A DNA stretch of 64,000 bases from Papaver somniferum (Eukaryota > Streptophyta > Magnoliopsida > Ranunculales > Papaveraceae). The notes below the pieces were generated by a model. The model saw only the letters and a list, made by a program, of their open reading frames with translations, searched no databases and was not told the DNA's origin. Numbering within the stretch: position 1 is the first letter of the stretch; each line of letters begins with the position of its first letter. The stretch spans positions 154,928,920-154,992,919 of the forward strand of contig NC_039358.1 of assembly GCF_003573695.1 (NCBI RefSeq), in the 5' to 3' direction. Positions 45,201-56,274 of this stretch are shown one piece after another. Both the position numbers and the translations under genes were made by a program.

Positions 45201-47734
45201 AATCATACGAGGATAAAGCACTTCAGGACCCTCTTGACTGACTGAACATCCTAATTGGCGTTCCACACGCTCAATAAACGTACATGCGGACGATGACCCC
45301 CCTTTTGGAGCCTGCGGGGAAAATGGAGGGGAAACATTAGCAGTACGAATGAAAGGAAGTCCTGGAATAGGTAGCACGCCAGCATCTCGCTTCATCTTTT
45401 TAGCAAGCCGATCAGCCCTCCATTCGTTGAGAGGCAGGTTAATGTATTCTTCAAAGAAGAGGCCCTTAGGCTTCCAGCCAAGAGGCGGGGATTTCTAAAG
45501 AATATGACAAACGAATATAAAAAAGACTAAAGTAGAGTTCAGTAAAAAATAAAAGAAGAGGAGAAAGGGAAGGTACCTTAGCAGGAGGAGACACGACGCG
45601 AGCAATATCCAAAGGCTGCATTGGCGGAGGACGTCTTCTCTTCTTGGAACCAGACGAAGGAGGTAAAGCACTACCTTTCCACCCTCTTGAGAAGACTTAT
45701 CACCTGGAAGAGGATCCCAACTGGTAACCAGTGGACGAAGAGGGCGACCCTTGTTTCTCGAATAAAGTTTATATTTCTTGGAAGTCTCTGCATTCAACTT
45801 CACACGACCCGAGGCGTGCATTTCTTTAAAATCATCCTTGGTTAAAACCGGAGGAGCATACGGTTCCTTGAGGAGAAGATTTAGTATGTTCCTACTGATA
45901 CTTTTGCGATACCCAAGCCACTCGCTGGTGACGCTAACTTGCTGACTGGTTTGAGGTTGGAAGAAATCAAAATGACACTGGCGATCACTCATCCAAAGAC
46001 CATTTTTGAAAACGAAGCGATCGAAACTCTTCCGGACTTCCTTACCTTCCTAAGTTGAGGAAGGGATGGGAGGATTATAAGGAACTCCTTGGTCAAAACC
46101 CATCTGTCGAGCCATGCGAACGGTATTGTACGCCTCAGATGAAAACCTCCCACCATGAAAACCGGGAAGACGTCTGGGCAGGGTAGAGATGATGATGTCA
46201 AAATCTTCGGCTGAAGGTGTTTATGCAAAACACATCCTCCTCTGAGACTTGATAACAAAGTTGTAATCCAAAGAATCGGTACAACGGTCTTGATAGGTGA
46301 TAGGATTAAAATCACACCCTTGTCCATGAAATCCTTGAGTTTGGTCTTAGGAGGAAAACCCTTCTTATGATAAAGAGCCATCCGAGGGTGGGACTCGGAT
46401 ACCTTTACAAGATGCTTGGAACCATCCTTTCGAATGACTTCCTTTTGTCGCGAGATAGCAAGAGGATTCAGCTGAGGAGGCCTGTTTAAAGTAAAACGCT
46501 CCCAAGCCCATGCTTGAATAAAATTGGCTGGGAGGAAGGTCTCAACCGTATGAGATCCGTCTACACGACGAATATCACGCACCAACAAGTCTAGATGATG
46601 ATATAGACCGCCTAAGAACATGGGGGCGAGTGGGAATGATACGCCGCGGGACATCAATACGGCCATAGGGATAAGCTCATTCTTGATAGTGTCTCGAGGA
46701 CTGTACTCGAACATATCATGACATAACCAAAACAGAAGGAAGGCTGCCAACTCCGCTCGATCTGTTTCCCCTTCACTAGGAGGATCACCTTCACGCGGAC
46801 CAGAAAGCAAAGGATACCAATACTTAATCCAACAATAAAAAGAGGCTCGGCGTTTCCCGGACTTTGGTTTTTTGCCACTCTTTACCTCTTGCACATCATC
46901 AGACTCTTCAGCAGCAAATGACTTTGGTTTAGCATCCTTTATGGAGGACGCCATGAACTTTGAGTAAGGCGCAACATTGACTGGAGAATCAGGGGTGGCG
47001 GACGCAGTAGCTTTACCCTTTCCTTTGCCTAACAATCCTTCTATTTCACTCATACCCTCAACTTTGACCTCTCCAGGCAGTTGGAATGTTATGGATTTCG
47101 TTTTGGAGGCAATCAAGCGATCACGGAGGGCTCCATCGATCTCGTTTAAAGACTTGTGGAGGCACCAACTATCGAAAACTGTATCGCCATGAACAGGTAG
47201 GCCAGTAAGCGCCACTACATCCTCTAGGATGGGGGTCGCTTCACCCCAAGAAAACAGACGCACACATAAACGGGTCAAACTATCATGATCCCGCCGGACA
47301 TACTTAAACTTTGAAGCTTCTAAAGCAGGCTCTATACCCAAGGAACGAATAATCCTCCTATTGTCCGGATTAGAACGAATATAATCTACCCATGGATCCC
47401 AGGCGGCGTGAGATTCAGTAGAGGAGCTGAGGATTACTTTAGGGAAAGCGTAATCTCCCCTATGAACCGCCAAGCGGGGCATATTCTCGAAAGAAGGTAT
47501 AGGAGGCGATTCAGCTTGGGGACGGATAAGCCAGCTCTCAGACGCGGACGGAGGAAACGGATGAGGGTTTAGCATACGTGAAATCCAATTGTCATCAGCC
47601 GGGAAAAGAATAGAATCATCGTCCGCCGATGGCGGCCGTAGTTGATCTCTAAGCTGAGTACTACCCCTTATCTCTTCCAGTGTGTATGACTCTGATCTAA
47701 GGGGCGCGCCATGGTTAAACGATTCATTAGACAT
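42221..47734 (-). pseudogene. T1 antisense gene: plant mobile domain (PMD) protein with coiled coil
   Basis: ATG at 47734. The first exon (to 45577) encodes the PMD ('aminotransferase-like') core: SLTRLCVRLFSWGEATPILE, then DVVALTGLPVHGDTVFDSW, FYCWIKYWYPLLSG, LAAFLLFWLCHDMF and ALMSRGVSF-like PLAPMFLGGLYHHLDLLV, with IQAWAWERF. Clean introns follow: 45495-45576, 44839-45013 and 44671-44746, all GT-AG and phase-consistent (exon 2 45014-45494; exon 3 44747-44838; exon 4 from 44670). The C-terminal third (44434 to 42221) is helical, e.g. LVKAEVEMLREVRMENRVAT. Exon 1 has a frameshift near 46270 and a TAG near 46052; another shift lies near 44450, so it is now a pseudogene. PMD proteins occur as host silencing/meristem genes and inside plant transposons; here it is antisense between integrase and 3' LTR. 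Confidence 0.82.
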
Positions 47735-47808
47735 AATGAGTGAAAGAAGTAAGGGAAAAAGAGAAAGAGACGCAGTGAAAGGTGATGATTAAAGAGCGAT
47801 GCCTCCTC

Positions 47809-47816
47809 TATTTATA
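47809..47816 (-). promoter_or_regulatory. TATA box of the T1 antisense PMD gene
   Basis: The minus strand reads CTCCCTATAAATAGAGGAGG, an ideal plant TATA box, 75 bp upstream of the ATG at 47734. The leader between is CT-rich. It lies inside the internal region, 158 bp before the 3' LTR, so the gene would not depend on the LTR promoter. Confidence 0.72.
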
Positions 47817-47973
47817 GGGAGATAAAATAAGGAGCGGCAACTGAATAGGCCAGTAACCGTAGCATCTCAAGAGTCAAAAATGTTAACCGCCCATAACTCA
47901 CCAGTTGTAACCGCCACATCAACATGTGATTGTTGACACGGTCTGTGACCGGTCAAACAGTTAGGGAACTAAT

Positions 47974-48366
47974 GTTGATACATGAAAATAATTAATCTTA
48001 AAAGAGGTGATCCCTTATCCTACTAAGGGTTCCGCTTTAGGAGAAAGGAACTTGAGAACTAGGCCTAACCCATTAGGATGGGGTAGTTCTAGTCCATCCA
48101 AAACCATATTGGGTTAGATGGGATTTAGCCCAAGAGGAAAGCCTCTTAGGGCTTAGTATTAACTTAAGGAAAGGGAAATGGTAGTTTAGTAATATACTAA
48201 TCTTATGAGCACTTATTCATAAGATAGTCATTATAAAAGGGGAAAGAGGGCACACTTATTGAGAAATAATTAATCCACCATTATCTCTTCCAAACCTCTC
48301 TACATCTTGGGAGTACTTTCTATGATTAGGGTTAGTTCCTCCTTCCCACATTTTACCCTATCAACA
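47974..48366 (+). repeat. T1 3' LTR (393 bp)
   Basis: TGTTGATACATG ... CCCTATCAACA, matching the 5' LTR with about 20 differences by eye. It is followed by ATCAT and then by L1 internal sequence. Confidence 0.93.
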
Positions 48367-48555
48367 ATCATCAACAACTATGATGCTGAGTTGAACACGT
48401 TCAGAATCACTGGAGTACTTGGAAGTGACGGAGATTTCGAGTAATGTTGAAGAATCAAGGAAATCAAGCATTTGGATGAGAAGCTACAAAGTTTATTTAT
48501 TTTGTAATCCATATGTATTGATAGTTTTGTCACTAAAATTGACAAAGGGGGAGAT
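48367..48555 (+). promoter_or_regulatory. L1 internal end with polypurine tract
   Basis: L1 sequence resumes after T1 (compare L3 27940-28117) and ends with GACAAAGGGGGAGAT at 48541-48555, the tract that primes second-strand DNA, touching the 3' LTR. Confidence 0.8.
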
Positions 48556-51069
48556 TGTTAGAGCACTTCTCGGTCGAACTCGCAAGCATTGCTATCTCAA
48601 GCTTGTTTGTCAAGTTTACTTATAAAAACTATAAGTATTGATTTCTAGTCTACTTATAGCTAAGTCTCGGATTAGGATAGAAAGTGTAGTTGAGCATTAG
48701 ACTTCACGGCGTTCATCGATTGAAGACGAAGAACTACTAAGGGGAGCTTGTGGAACTTCATCAATAAAAGGTATGTGGAGACTTGAACTCATCTATCACT
48801 GAAAATTCTATCTACTCTATCTCCTATTTGAGACAAAAGCCGTATAGCTATATAGACTTCGATTATACACATTTGATATTTCAAGCGGAGTTTAGCTCGC
48901 TTACATAATATGTGTTGGCAAGCTTTCTCTTTAAGCAAGTTCATCTTATATTCTTGACGAAAGTCAAAAGATAATCATGTGAAAAGCGCCTGGTAACATC
49001 TTACATGATTTGTGTGAGACAGTCATTTGATGTAGACTCAGAATGTTTCGTATTAATCATTCAATCACTTGAAAATTGCTTTGAAGCTAATAGTTTGTGT
49101 GAGACAGCTATTGTCGTCTTCTAAGAATGTTTGAATGATTAAAATGGGAGTTTAGAACGATTAACCATGATTGGATATAAATACAGTATGCGTACTTGCA
49201 TATGTGTAGTCCAAGACCGGAAATCTAGTGTGCATACCCGTATGCGTACTGGTTGGTCAGGTGAAGCTATAATATGCATGCCCGTATGCGTACTTGCGAA
49301 GTCAGTTGAAGTCAGGGAACCTTGGTATGCGTACCCGTACGCGCACTATATTCAACTGAGTTCGGATGTGAACGACAGTATGCGTACCCGTTTGCATACT
49401 GGCGAACACAATCCAAGTCTGGATAATTAGATATGCGTACCCGTTTGCATACTTGAGTAGGTTATGTTCTAAAATCGGTCTGTTTATGAACTAATACATT
49501 TGTATAATAAGGAATGCAATATTTTGCAAACCGTGACTACAATGTTCATGAGTTGATTCGAGTGAATCAAAATCGATTTTGCTTCAATTGTGTCTTGTAT
49601 ACTTCTATGAGAATATAAACAATTGAACAACTCTAGAACTAGTTTCATTTGAGTCATTTGAACTAGTTATGGTTAAGATGAATATGGTTGATATGAAAGT
49701 GTCCATATGGATAACTTCGGTTAACTATTGTTGAGCCAACAAGGTGTACACGTTTAGGTACGGTTATTCATATCTAAATGAAGTCACTTTTCATTTGTGT
49801 GTAGCAAGCTAAGTTCGATCTAACGTTTGAAAGATATTAGCTTGAGTCTAATCAGGTTTTCATCTAACGGTGAATATTGAATGCTTTGTTACCAAGGTAA
49901 CATAGATTGCAAACCCTGATTTGAAGACTATATAAGGGAGAACTCTAGCAACTGGGAAACCTAATCCCCACACCTCCTGTGTGATACTAGTTGCGACTAG
50001 AGTCCATTCTCCTTTAACCTTAGGTTTTTCTAAAACCCAGTAGGTTAACGACTTGAAGACTTCATTGGGATCGTGAAGCCAGACCCAACTATTTTCCATG
50101 TAGTTGCATGTTCTGATCTTGTTGTTTTCTATCGTGATTGAGTATTATCTTCTTTAAGATTGGCTCAAGATTTAATCTCTGATATGCAAGATAAAAAGTA
50201 GTCACAAACATCTTCGTCTCATCGTTTGTGATTCCACAATATCTTGTTTCGCTACCATACAATTAAGATTATTATGAGCTGATTGATATTTCTAGGCTTT
50301 TATTCGCGAATAAAAGTCTGGTATATCAATTGGTTCTTGTTCACCTTGATTTATCAAAAGACGGAACAAAACTCATAGGTATATATGTGGGAGACAGATT
50401 TATCTATTCAATAGACTTTTCTGTGTGAGACAGATTGGTTTATCAAGTCTTCGACTTTGGGTCGTAGCAACTCTTAGTTGTGGTTGATATCATCTAATGG
50501 AATCAAGTGCGCAGAATCCGACGTTGTTCCAGAGGCGTAAGGAACGCGACCGTATCTTGATCAGTGTGAGATTGGTTAGGGCTCAACTGCATTCTGGTCC
50601 GAAGTTAACTTGGAGTAGGCTAGTGTCTGTAGAGGCTTGATACAGTGCGGTGTTCAAATATGGACTACGTCTCGAAGTTTTTGTGCATTTGTGGTTTCCT
50701 CGTTAACAAAACTTCTGGTATCTTTGTTATTTCTTTTTCGCATTATATTTTCTATATAATTGAAATATCACAGGTTGTGCGTAAGTTCAATCAATTGTGA
50801 ATCCAACCTTTGGTTATTGATTAAATTGATTGACACTTGGATATTGGTTTTTGATACCGCCCCAGTTATTTCTTATATTCAATCGGGCTTGCAAATTCCT
50901 ATTTGTTTGATTGCAGATTGAATTGAGAAATTGAGATATAACTCTTTGAAATACTTTTCTTAAGATTAAGTCTAACTGTCTAGTTGATTCTCTTGAAGTA
51001 TATTGGAGTTAGTCCATACAGATTGCTAAGCGAAATATTGGGTGTGGTTGTTAGGCCCCCGCTTTTTCA
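48556..51069 (+). repeat. L1 3' LTR (2514 bp)
   Basis: TGTTAGAGCACTTCTCGG ... CCCCCGCTTTTTCA. It carries the GTATGCGTACCCGT cassette (49186-49460) that pairs it with the 5' LTR at 4597. A TATATAAG box lies near 49929. The following bases TACAC belong to a LINE fragment. Confidence 0.87.
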
Positions 51070-51721
51070 TACACATAAGTGGAATTCTGAAAAAGTTAGA
51101 AATAAATTTCCTCAAACAATATCCGATAAAATTTTAAATATCAGAATCTTTTCAGACATGAATGGGAATCTGAAAAGAGACACTTTAAGATGGCTTTTGA
51201 ACAATGTATGATAAACTGCAAAAGAACACTCCAAATCAAAGCATTCAAGTTACTGTCACTTTTTGGAAAGCATTTTGGAAGCTAAATGTCTCACAGAGAG
51301 TAAAGATTTTTTTTTTATGGAAATGCATCCACAACGCATTACCAGTTAGGAAAATTCCAGAACAATACATGGATGATATTGATTTTCATTGCATCTTTTG
51401 TAATCATCCTTGTGAATCTTTGCAACATTTGTTTTTTGATTGTTTTTATGCAAAATCTGTATGGATGCTCCCTCCTTTGATAAGTTTGTATTCCAATGTT
51501 ACATCAGATCTCCCATCTATGAGCTTATATATTAACTGAATTGTAAGAAAGTCTGAAAACAATGTTATTGAAATTGTTCCTACAAAATGTTTGTTGATAT
51601 GAAAAGAAAGGTGTATGTAAATCTTTCAGGATAAAGCAAGATCTAGTTTACAAACTTCTTTGGATATTCTTAGACATCTAAATTATTGGTCTCCTTATTT
51701 ACTAACTGCTTCTTCTTCTGA
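51070..51721 (+). pseudogene. LINE (L1-type) 3' fragment with RT zinc-binding domain
   Basis: The frame 51204-51539 encodes FWKAFWKLNVSQRVKIFFLW, KCIHNALPVRKIPEQ, then CIFCNHPCESLQHLFFDCFY with AKSVW, the zinc-binding domain found after the reverse transcriptase of plant LINEs. Upstream (51070-51200) KFPQTISDKILNIRIFSDM and DTLRWLLNN continue the family pattern with stops; downstream, KERCM and IFQDKARSSLQTSLDIL continue it after a TGA. The catalytic part is missing: L1 cuts it on the left and T3 on the right. Confidence 0.75.
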
Positions 51722-53159
51722 TGTGGAATCAATGGTAATCAAAGATTGTGGGTGTGTGAATTCCGAATACAATAAGCTCTGAGTGATTGAAATTGCTCAA
51801 TTGAGAGTAGTTGCTCAATTGATGAGTTGATGATCTCGTGTTGTCGATGAGACGTGAGATTGATGATACTGACGATGTCGATGATTCAATCATGATTCGG
51901 AGACTTATTTATATTGCTGGAATTTTAGACACCATGATTCCATGAAGTGTGACAGTTGATGGAATCAAGGAGTGGGGAAGTGGAGATCGTTTTTGAAACC
52001 AGTTGCTCAAAGTGTGGAGACTTGGTCGATTTTCCACCCACTACCTCGTGAATTCCTTAAACTGATTGCACGACTTGCTCACATTCCAACGTGTGTTTGA
52101 ACACACGTGCCGTAGACCGCCAGACCAAAACCCTAAGTGATATCCCCCCAAGTGACACGATTGACGTCTCGTGGTATGTTAGTCAGTTGATGACTTCGTG
52201 GTTTGATGGGACGATGAGTCCATGTGGTTGCTGAGTGTTGAACATGATGTTCTGAAACTCATGAATTAAACATGTCATGAGACAGAGGTATAATTCTTAC
52301 GATGAAGTGAGAAAGTATTTCTCATTCGATGGATCGTTGAATATTTATTGTTGAACCAATATTCCTCGGTTTGAGAAAATATTTATCATCTGAGCAAGTG
52401 TTGCTCATGTGATGAATTGTTGAATATTTGATCGTCTGAGCAAGTGTTGCTCATCTGATGGATTATTGGCAGCGTGACCAAAATATTAATTAAAGTACTG
52501 GTTGTTGAACCGAGCATAATTAATAATATTAATGAACATGAGGTCATCGTAAAATTATTAAGGTTGGAATCTGGAATGATGATCCTTGAATTCAGAAACC
52601 CTAATTTGATCAATTGATGATCAATTCATGGTTCGTCAAAAGTTTGACCATGGGACGAAGGAGGGAGCGACTACATGGGACCGTGGATCAACCATGTAGT
52701 TTCCATATGCTCACGTGAGCAAATACGAAGAATTCATGAAGAGTTGACGGTTTGTTGGTGAAAGAATGATCAATTGCTGATTTAATCATTTATTCGAAAA
52801 TGCTCGTCTGAGCCTTAGGTGAGAAAACCTAATTAATTATGACGAGACGAGGGACCGACCATGGAGTCATGAAACCGGCCCTGGGTTGTCACGTGACCGC
52901 CTAACGATCACTTCATGAAAATCCAAAGTGTTTGGAAGAGTTTTGGACCTAATACGAGCAATTGTGCAAATTAGGTCAAAACTGTGAAAATTGATGGGAC
53001 CGGCTTCCGTGAGCCAAAGATCCAATCTTGTTCAGTCAAGATAGCGTGCTCATGTCCCCAAGGCGTCCGCGTCTCATTCCTGAGAATTTTGATATTTTCT
53101 GACGTGCAATTGAGCATCCATTCGAGAAAATATGCCAAAATTAGGGTTTCGACGAAACT

Positions 53160-54060
53160 GAGGAAAACACCATGAGATGATGAAAAATAATTATAAAATA
53201 AGGAATGAGGAGGCGTGGGACCGTCTTGGTCAAGGCATGGTCCTATGGTCGTGACCACGATCCCGTGGTGCCTTTTCCTTAATTTTATAATATTTTGATG
53301 ATTTTATGAAAAATTCATGAATTTTGAGAAATTTGATGAATTTAGGGAGTTTCCATGAATTGAAGGAGTTTTCATGAGTTCAGGGAAGCAAAAAATATTA
53401 AAATAATAAAAACAAGGGTGTGTGGGACCATGGAGGCATGGCCGGCCGGCTATGGACCGGTCCCACGAGTTTTTCATAATTTTTTTAATATTTTTTTAGG
53501 TATTTTGATGATTTGAGGGAATTTTTCCTAATTTGAGAGAAATACCATGAAATCAAGGAATTTGATGAATTCAAGAAAAACTAATAATAAAATAATAAAA
53601 CAAAGGGGCGTGTGGAACCGGCTAGGGCATGGCCGGCCGGCCAAGGCCCGGTCCCACAAGTTTTCATAATTTATTTTAGTTTATTTTATTATTATTATTT
53701 GATGATTTGTGCAAAATACCATGAAATCAAGGAGTTTTTCCATGAAATTAGAGAAATAATAATAAAATAATAAGGAACCGTGGGGTGTGGGGCCGGTTGG
53801 GACCAAGGCATGGCCGGTTGGCCAATGGTCACACCCCACCCTCCTTTTCTTAATTTTATATTATTTTTTATGGATTTATGGAAGTACCATGAAACCGAGG
53901 AGTTTCCTCGAAACGAAGGAGATTTGATAAAATGAGAGAATTTTCATCAAATCATGGAAAATAATAAAATGCATTAAAAATATAAAACTAGCGTGTGATT
54001 GACCACGACACGGTCGGTCGGTCGTGTGTCCGTGCTCCCAGCACCCTGGTCAATATTTTT
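53160..54060. repeat. Tandem array of GC-rich hairpins in the T3 LTR
   Basis: Five units start at about 53215, 53422, 53612, 53786 and 53991. Each has an AT-rich part (ATGAAATCAAGGA, AATAATAAAATAATAA) and a GC-rich hairpin such as GGCATGGCCGGCCGGC between GTGGGACC and GGTCCCAC arms. The 5' LTR shows the same units from about 63535 to the window end. Confidence 0.85.
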
Positions 54061-54282
54061 AATTATTTATTATTTTCTTCCCTATTTTGCATAGGTTCAT
54101 CGTTTCGTTGTATTTTGAAATACTCGTTCGTGCGGTGACTGTTAGTGTATCTTCGTTGAGTACACCTTCACCATTTGAATTGGTTCTTACTTAGAGGTAG
54201 CTCAGACGCCCGGTTGTTGTTTACTTATTACTAATTGTGGAATTCAGTGGAGAATAATTCACAAAACTGAGTAATAAGATGT

Positions 54283-54580
54283 TTATTATTAATTCATAGG
54301 ATCAGCTAAGGATTCGACTACGAATTCAGAATAATAAAGTGAGCATTACCATTCCATGGGATCGTAGATTCGACCATAGAATCAGAGTAATTAAGATTTA
54401 TCTATTACCATTTATGAGACCAGTTGTGGATTCGATTATGAAATCGGAGTAATGAGATAATATAGTTATTGTTATTCTATGAGATCAAGTCGTGGATTCG
54501 ATCATAGAATCAAAACAATCATTATTTCCATTCCATGGGACCAGTCGTGGATTCGACCATGGAATAGGAGCAATTGTAAT
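54283..54580. repeat. About five 55-60-bp tandem repeats in the T3 LTR
   Basis: Units share ATGGGACCAGTCGTGGATTC, then GACCATGGAATC, and a GAGTAAT-like end. Divergence between units is moderate. Confidence 0.75.
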
Positions 54581-56274
54581 TAGGAATAATTAACTTTGTG
54601 GCTCTATACTAGCAGAGCAAGTTGTCTAGGAGCATTAATTATCCTGATACGAGCTTGCCGGTAAGTCATATCCTTTATATAGTCAGGGTAAACTTGTTGT
54701 TTGTTCCTGAAAACGTTATCGCTCTATACTAGCAGAGCAAGCTGTCTAGGAGCCGTCCATCTCGCGATGCTATATAGAAATCATCACTGAAAGTATTCAG
54801 TATTCATGAGATATGCCGTTGTCCAGTCGTGAGACTACATATCTACATGTACTCTGAGAGAAAGTACTCTCCGTTGGGAATTCGATGAGAGACCCGTGTC
54901 TCGATACTCACGTCTGATTGCTGATTCAGAGCTTCGTATAATTATGAGTTTACGAATTTATCCTTTGTCGAAAATCCACCATCTACATTAAGTCCCCTGC
55001 TTACTGAGGAAAGCTGTGTTCCTCAGTCAGCATTAAATGTTGATTTTCCGGCCATAAATAATAATACCAGTAATTGAACTTAGTCGTAAGTTGAGACATT
55101 ACCGGATTTAGATAGCATGAGCAAACCACGACTTGATGAAGGCTTCAATGTCATGATTGGAGCGTCATTTGATGAGCATAAATCTGTGTTGAACCGCTGG
55201 TTTGGACGACGAGTCCGTGGTCGGTTAGGATTCGCGGGCCGGACCCAAGAAAGGAATCCGTTTTAGCGCAGCCGCTCGTTCGTTCGTTAGTTTAAGAAAC
55301 AACAAAATAGACCTGAGTCTAATGATAAAAAAATTTCTATGAGCTTTCACGAAAAACAAAATTTTATTTTTAAAATATGTGAGATCTCACAAAGTGGAAT
55401 AAACTCTCGTTCCAAAGGTGGATGCTCGCGTGAAGGAGCAAAATATATATATTTTTCAAATTCACGTGAGTTTCACGTTAAAATATATTTTGTAAAATCA
55501 ATGTTTTGATTTTGAACAATTGTTGAAAGTAGACAACCATACATGGTGAAAGAATGTCTATATGTGAGTTTTCACAATCGTAGAATAGACGTCTGTCCAG
55601 ATTTTGAGAAACCAATGAATGTTCACATTGTAAAATTTGCGTGGGTTGTTCACGGTTTTGTGAAAATCATGTCATAATTTTGCTCGTCTTAGCAGGTTTG
55701 AAGGAACGAGCAAGATTTGAAGTATTAACTCATGTACTGTTAGTGGAATCGTAAACAGGTAAGAGTTGAAAGTTACCATTTTTGCAGACGCTGATGTGAG
55801 CATCTTTATTCCATGATTCGTTGTTTTGCTGAATCCCGTGCTTTGTATAAATGATGCGCTGAATGTTATGCATCTGTCACAGCCACTTTGCAAGAATGAC
55901 TGACTCCCATGATGACACTTTCAAAGACGATGTTTCCAGGGATGACATCTCCGCGGGTGTAACTTCAAGAAATGGTACTTCTGGGACCTCTGAGTGATGG
56001 TGAGAGATCCTTCATACTGAGTTGTACTCCTGGTTATTTCATCAACTATACCACATGATGATCATGTAGTGAGGTTCCAGATCAATGTAGACTCCTCGGA
56101 AATGGAAGAAAGTCTTCGGGGCGGAGCACCCAGAAGTAAGGACTACAGGATGTTAGCAAATGACGTGCGGCCCCAGCCGTTTCTTTGGTGAGTTGTTAGC
56201 GCTCACTGTGTCATGACTTTTTCCTACCCGTTCAATTAGGATCACAAGACCAAGGTTTTGTTATTTCTTTTCAG

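Larger units (their letters stand above)
16035..48366 (+). mobile_element. T1: Ty3/gypsy Tat-type element with an antisense PMD gene
   Basis: Own sequence after removing insertions: LTR 16035-16428, gag, protease, reverse transcriptase/RNase H, a second RNase H, integrase (21042-22115, 30538-30600, 40951-41302), a 49-bp tandem array, an antisense multi-exon gene, LTR 47974-48366. The second RNase H and an antisense gene after integrase are Tat-lineage traits. The two LTRs differ at roughly 20 of 393 positions by eye. The flanks are ATCTT (16030-16034) and ATCAT (48367-48371), a target duplication with one change. L3 and T2 sit inside the integrase. All pol frames carry stops or frameshifts. 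Confidence 0.88.
4597..51069 (+). mobile_element. L1: Sirevirus-like copia derivative without pol, outer shell of the nest
   Basis: Pieces in order: 5' LTR 4597-7453, internal 7454-7780, L2 insertion 7781-14185, internal 14186-16034, T1 insertion 16035-48366, internal 48367-48555, 3' LTR 48556-51069. The outer LTRs share a GTATGCGTACC repeat cassette that L2 and L3 lack, which pairs them as one element. The primer site TGGTATCAGAGC (7456-7467) matches the initiator-Met tRNA 3' end used by copia elements. The polypurine tract AAAGGGGGAGAT is repeated several times before the 3' LTR, a known Sirevirus trait. Only a gag start and a downstream extra frame survive. No protease, integrase or reverse transcriptase is seen, and about 1.5 kb was lost where L2 sits. 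The flanks do not match (microsatellite left, LINE right). Confidence 0.75.
51722..54987 (-). repeat. T3 3' LTR, truncated at its 3' end
   Basis: The boundary with the internal region is ...CCATCTACA at 54979-54987 (plus strand); the other end breaks at 51722. It matches 62135-64000 over its first 1.9 kb. It contains GAGCAAGTGTTGCTC hairpins (52300-52470), five 175-207-bp repeats (53160-54060), about five 58-bp repeats (54283-54580), and a 33-bp direct repeat (54601, 54721). Open frames inside recur in both LTR copies only because the LTRs are homologous. Confidence 0.82.

Noticed and set aside
46052..46054. Intron at the TAG in the antisense PMD exon (CTTAG acceptor)
   Set aside because: The frame is continuous on both sides of the TAG (GFDQGVPYNPPIPSST, then EGKEV), so a point mutation is simpler than an intron.
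52386..53258. Minus-strand frames recurring at 62705-63583
   Set aside because: Both sets lie in the two T3 LTRs; the repetition is LTR homology.
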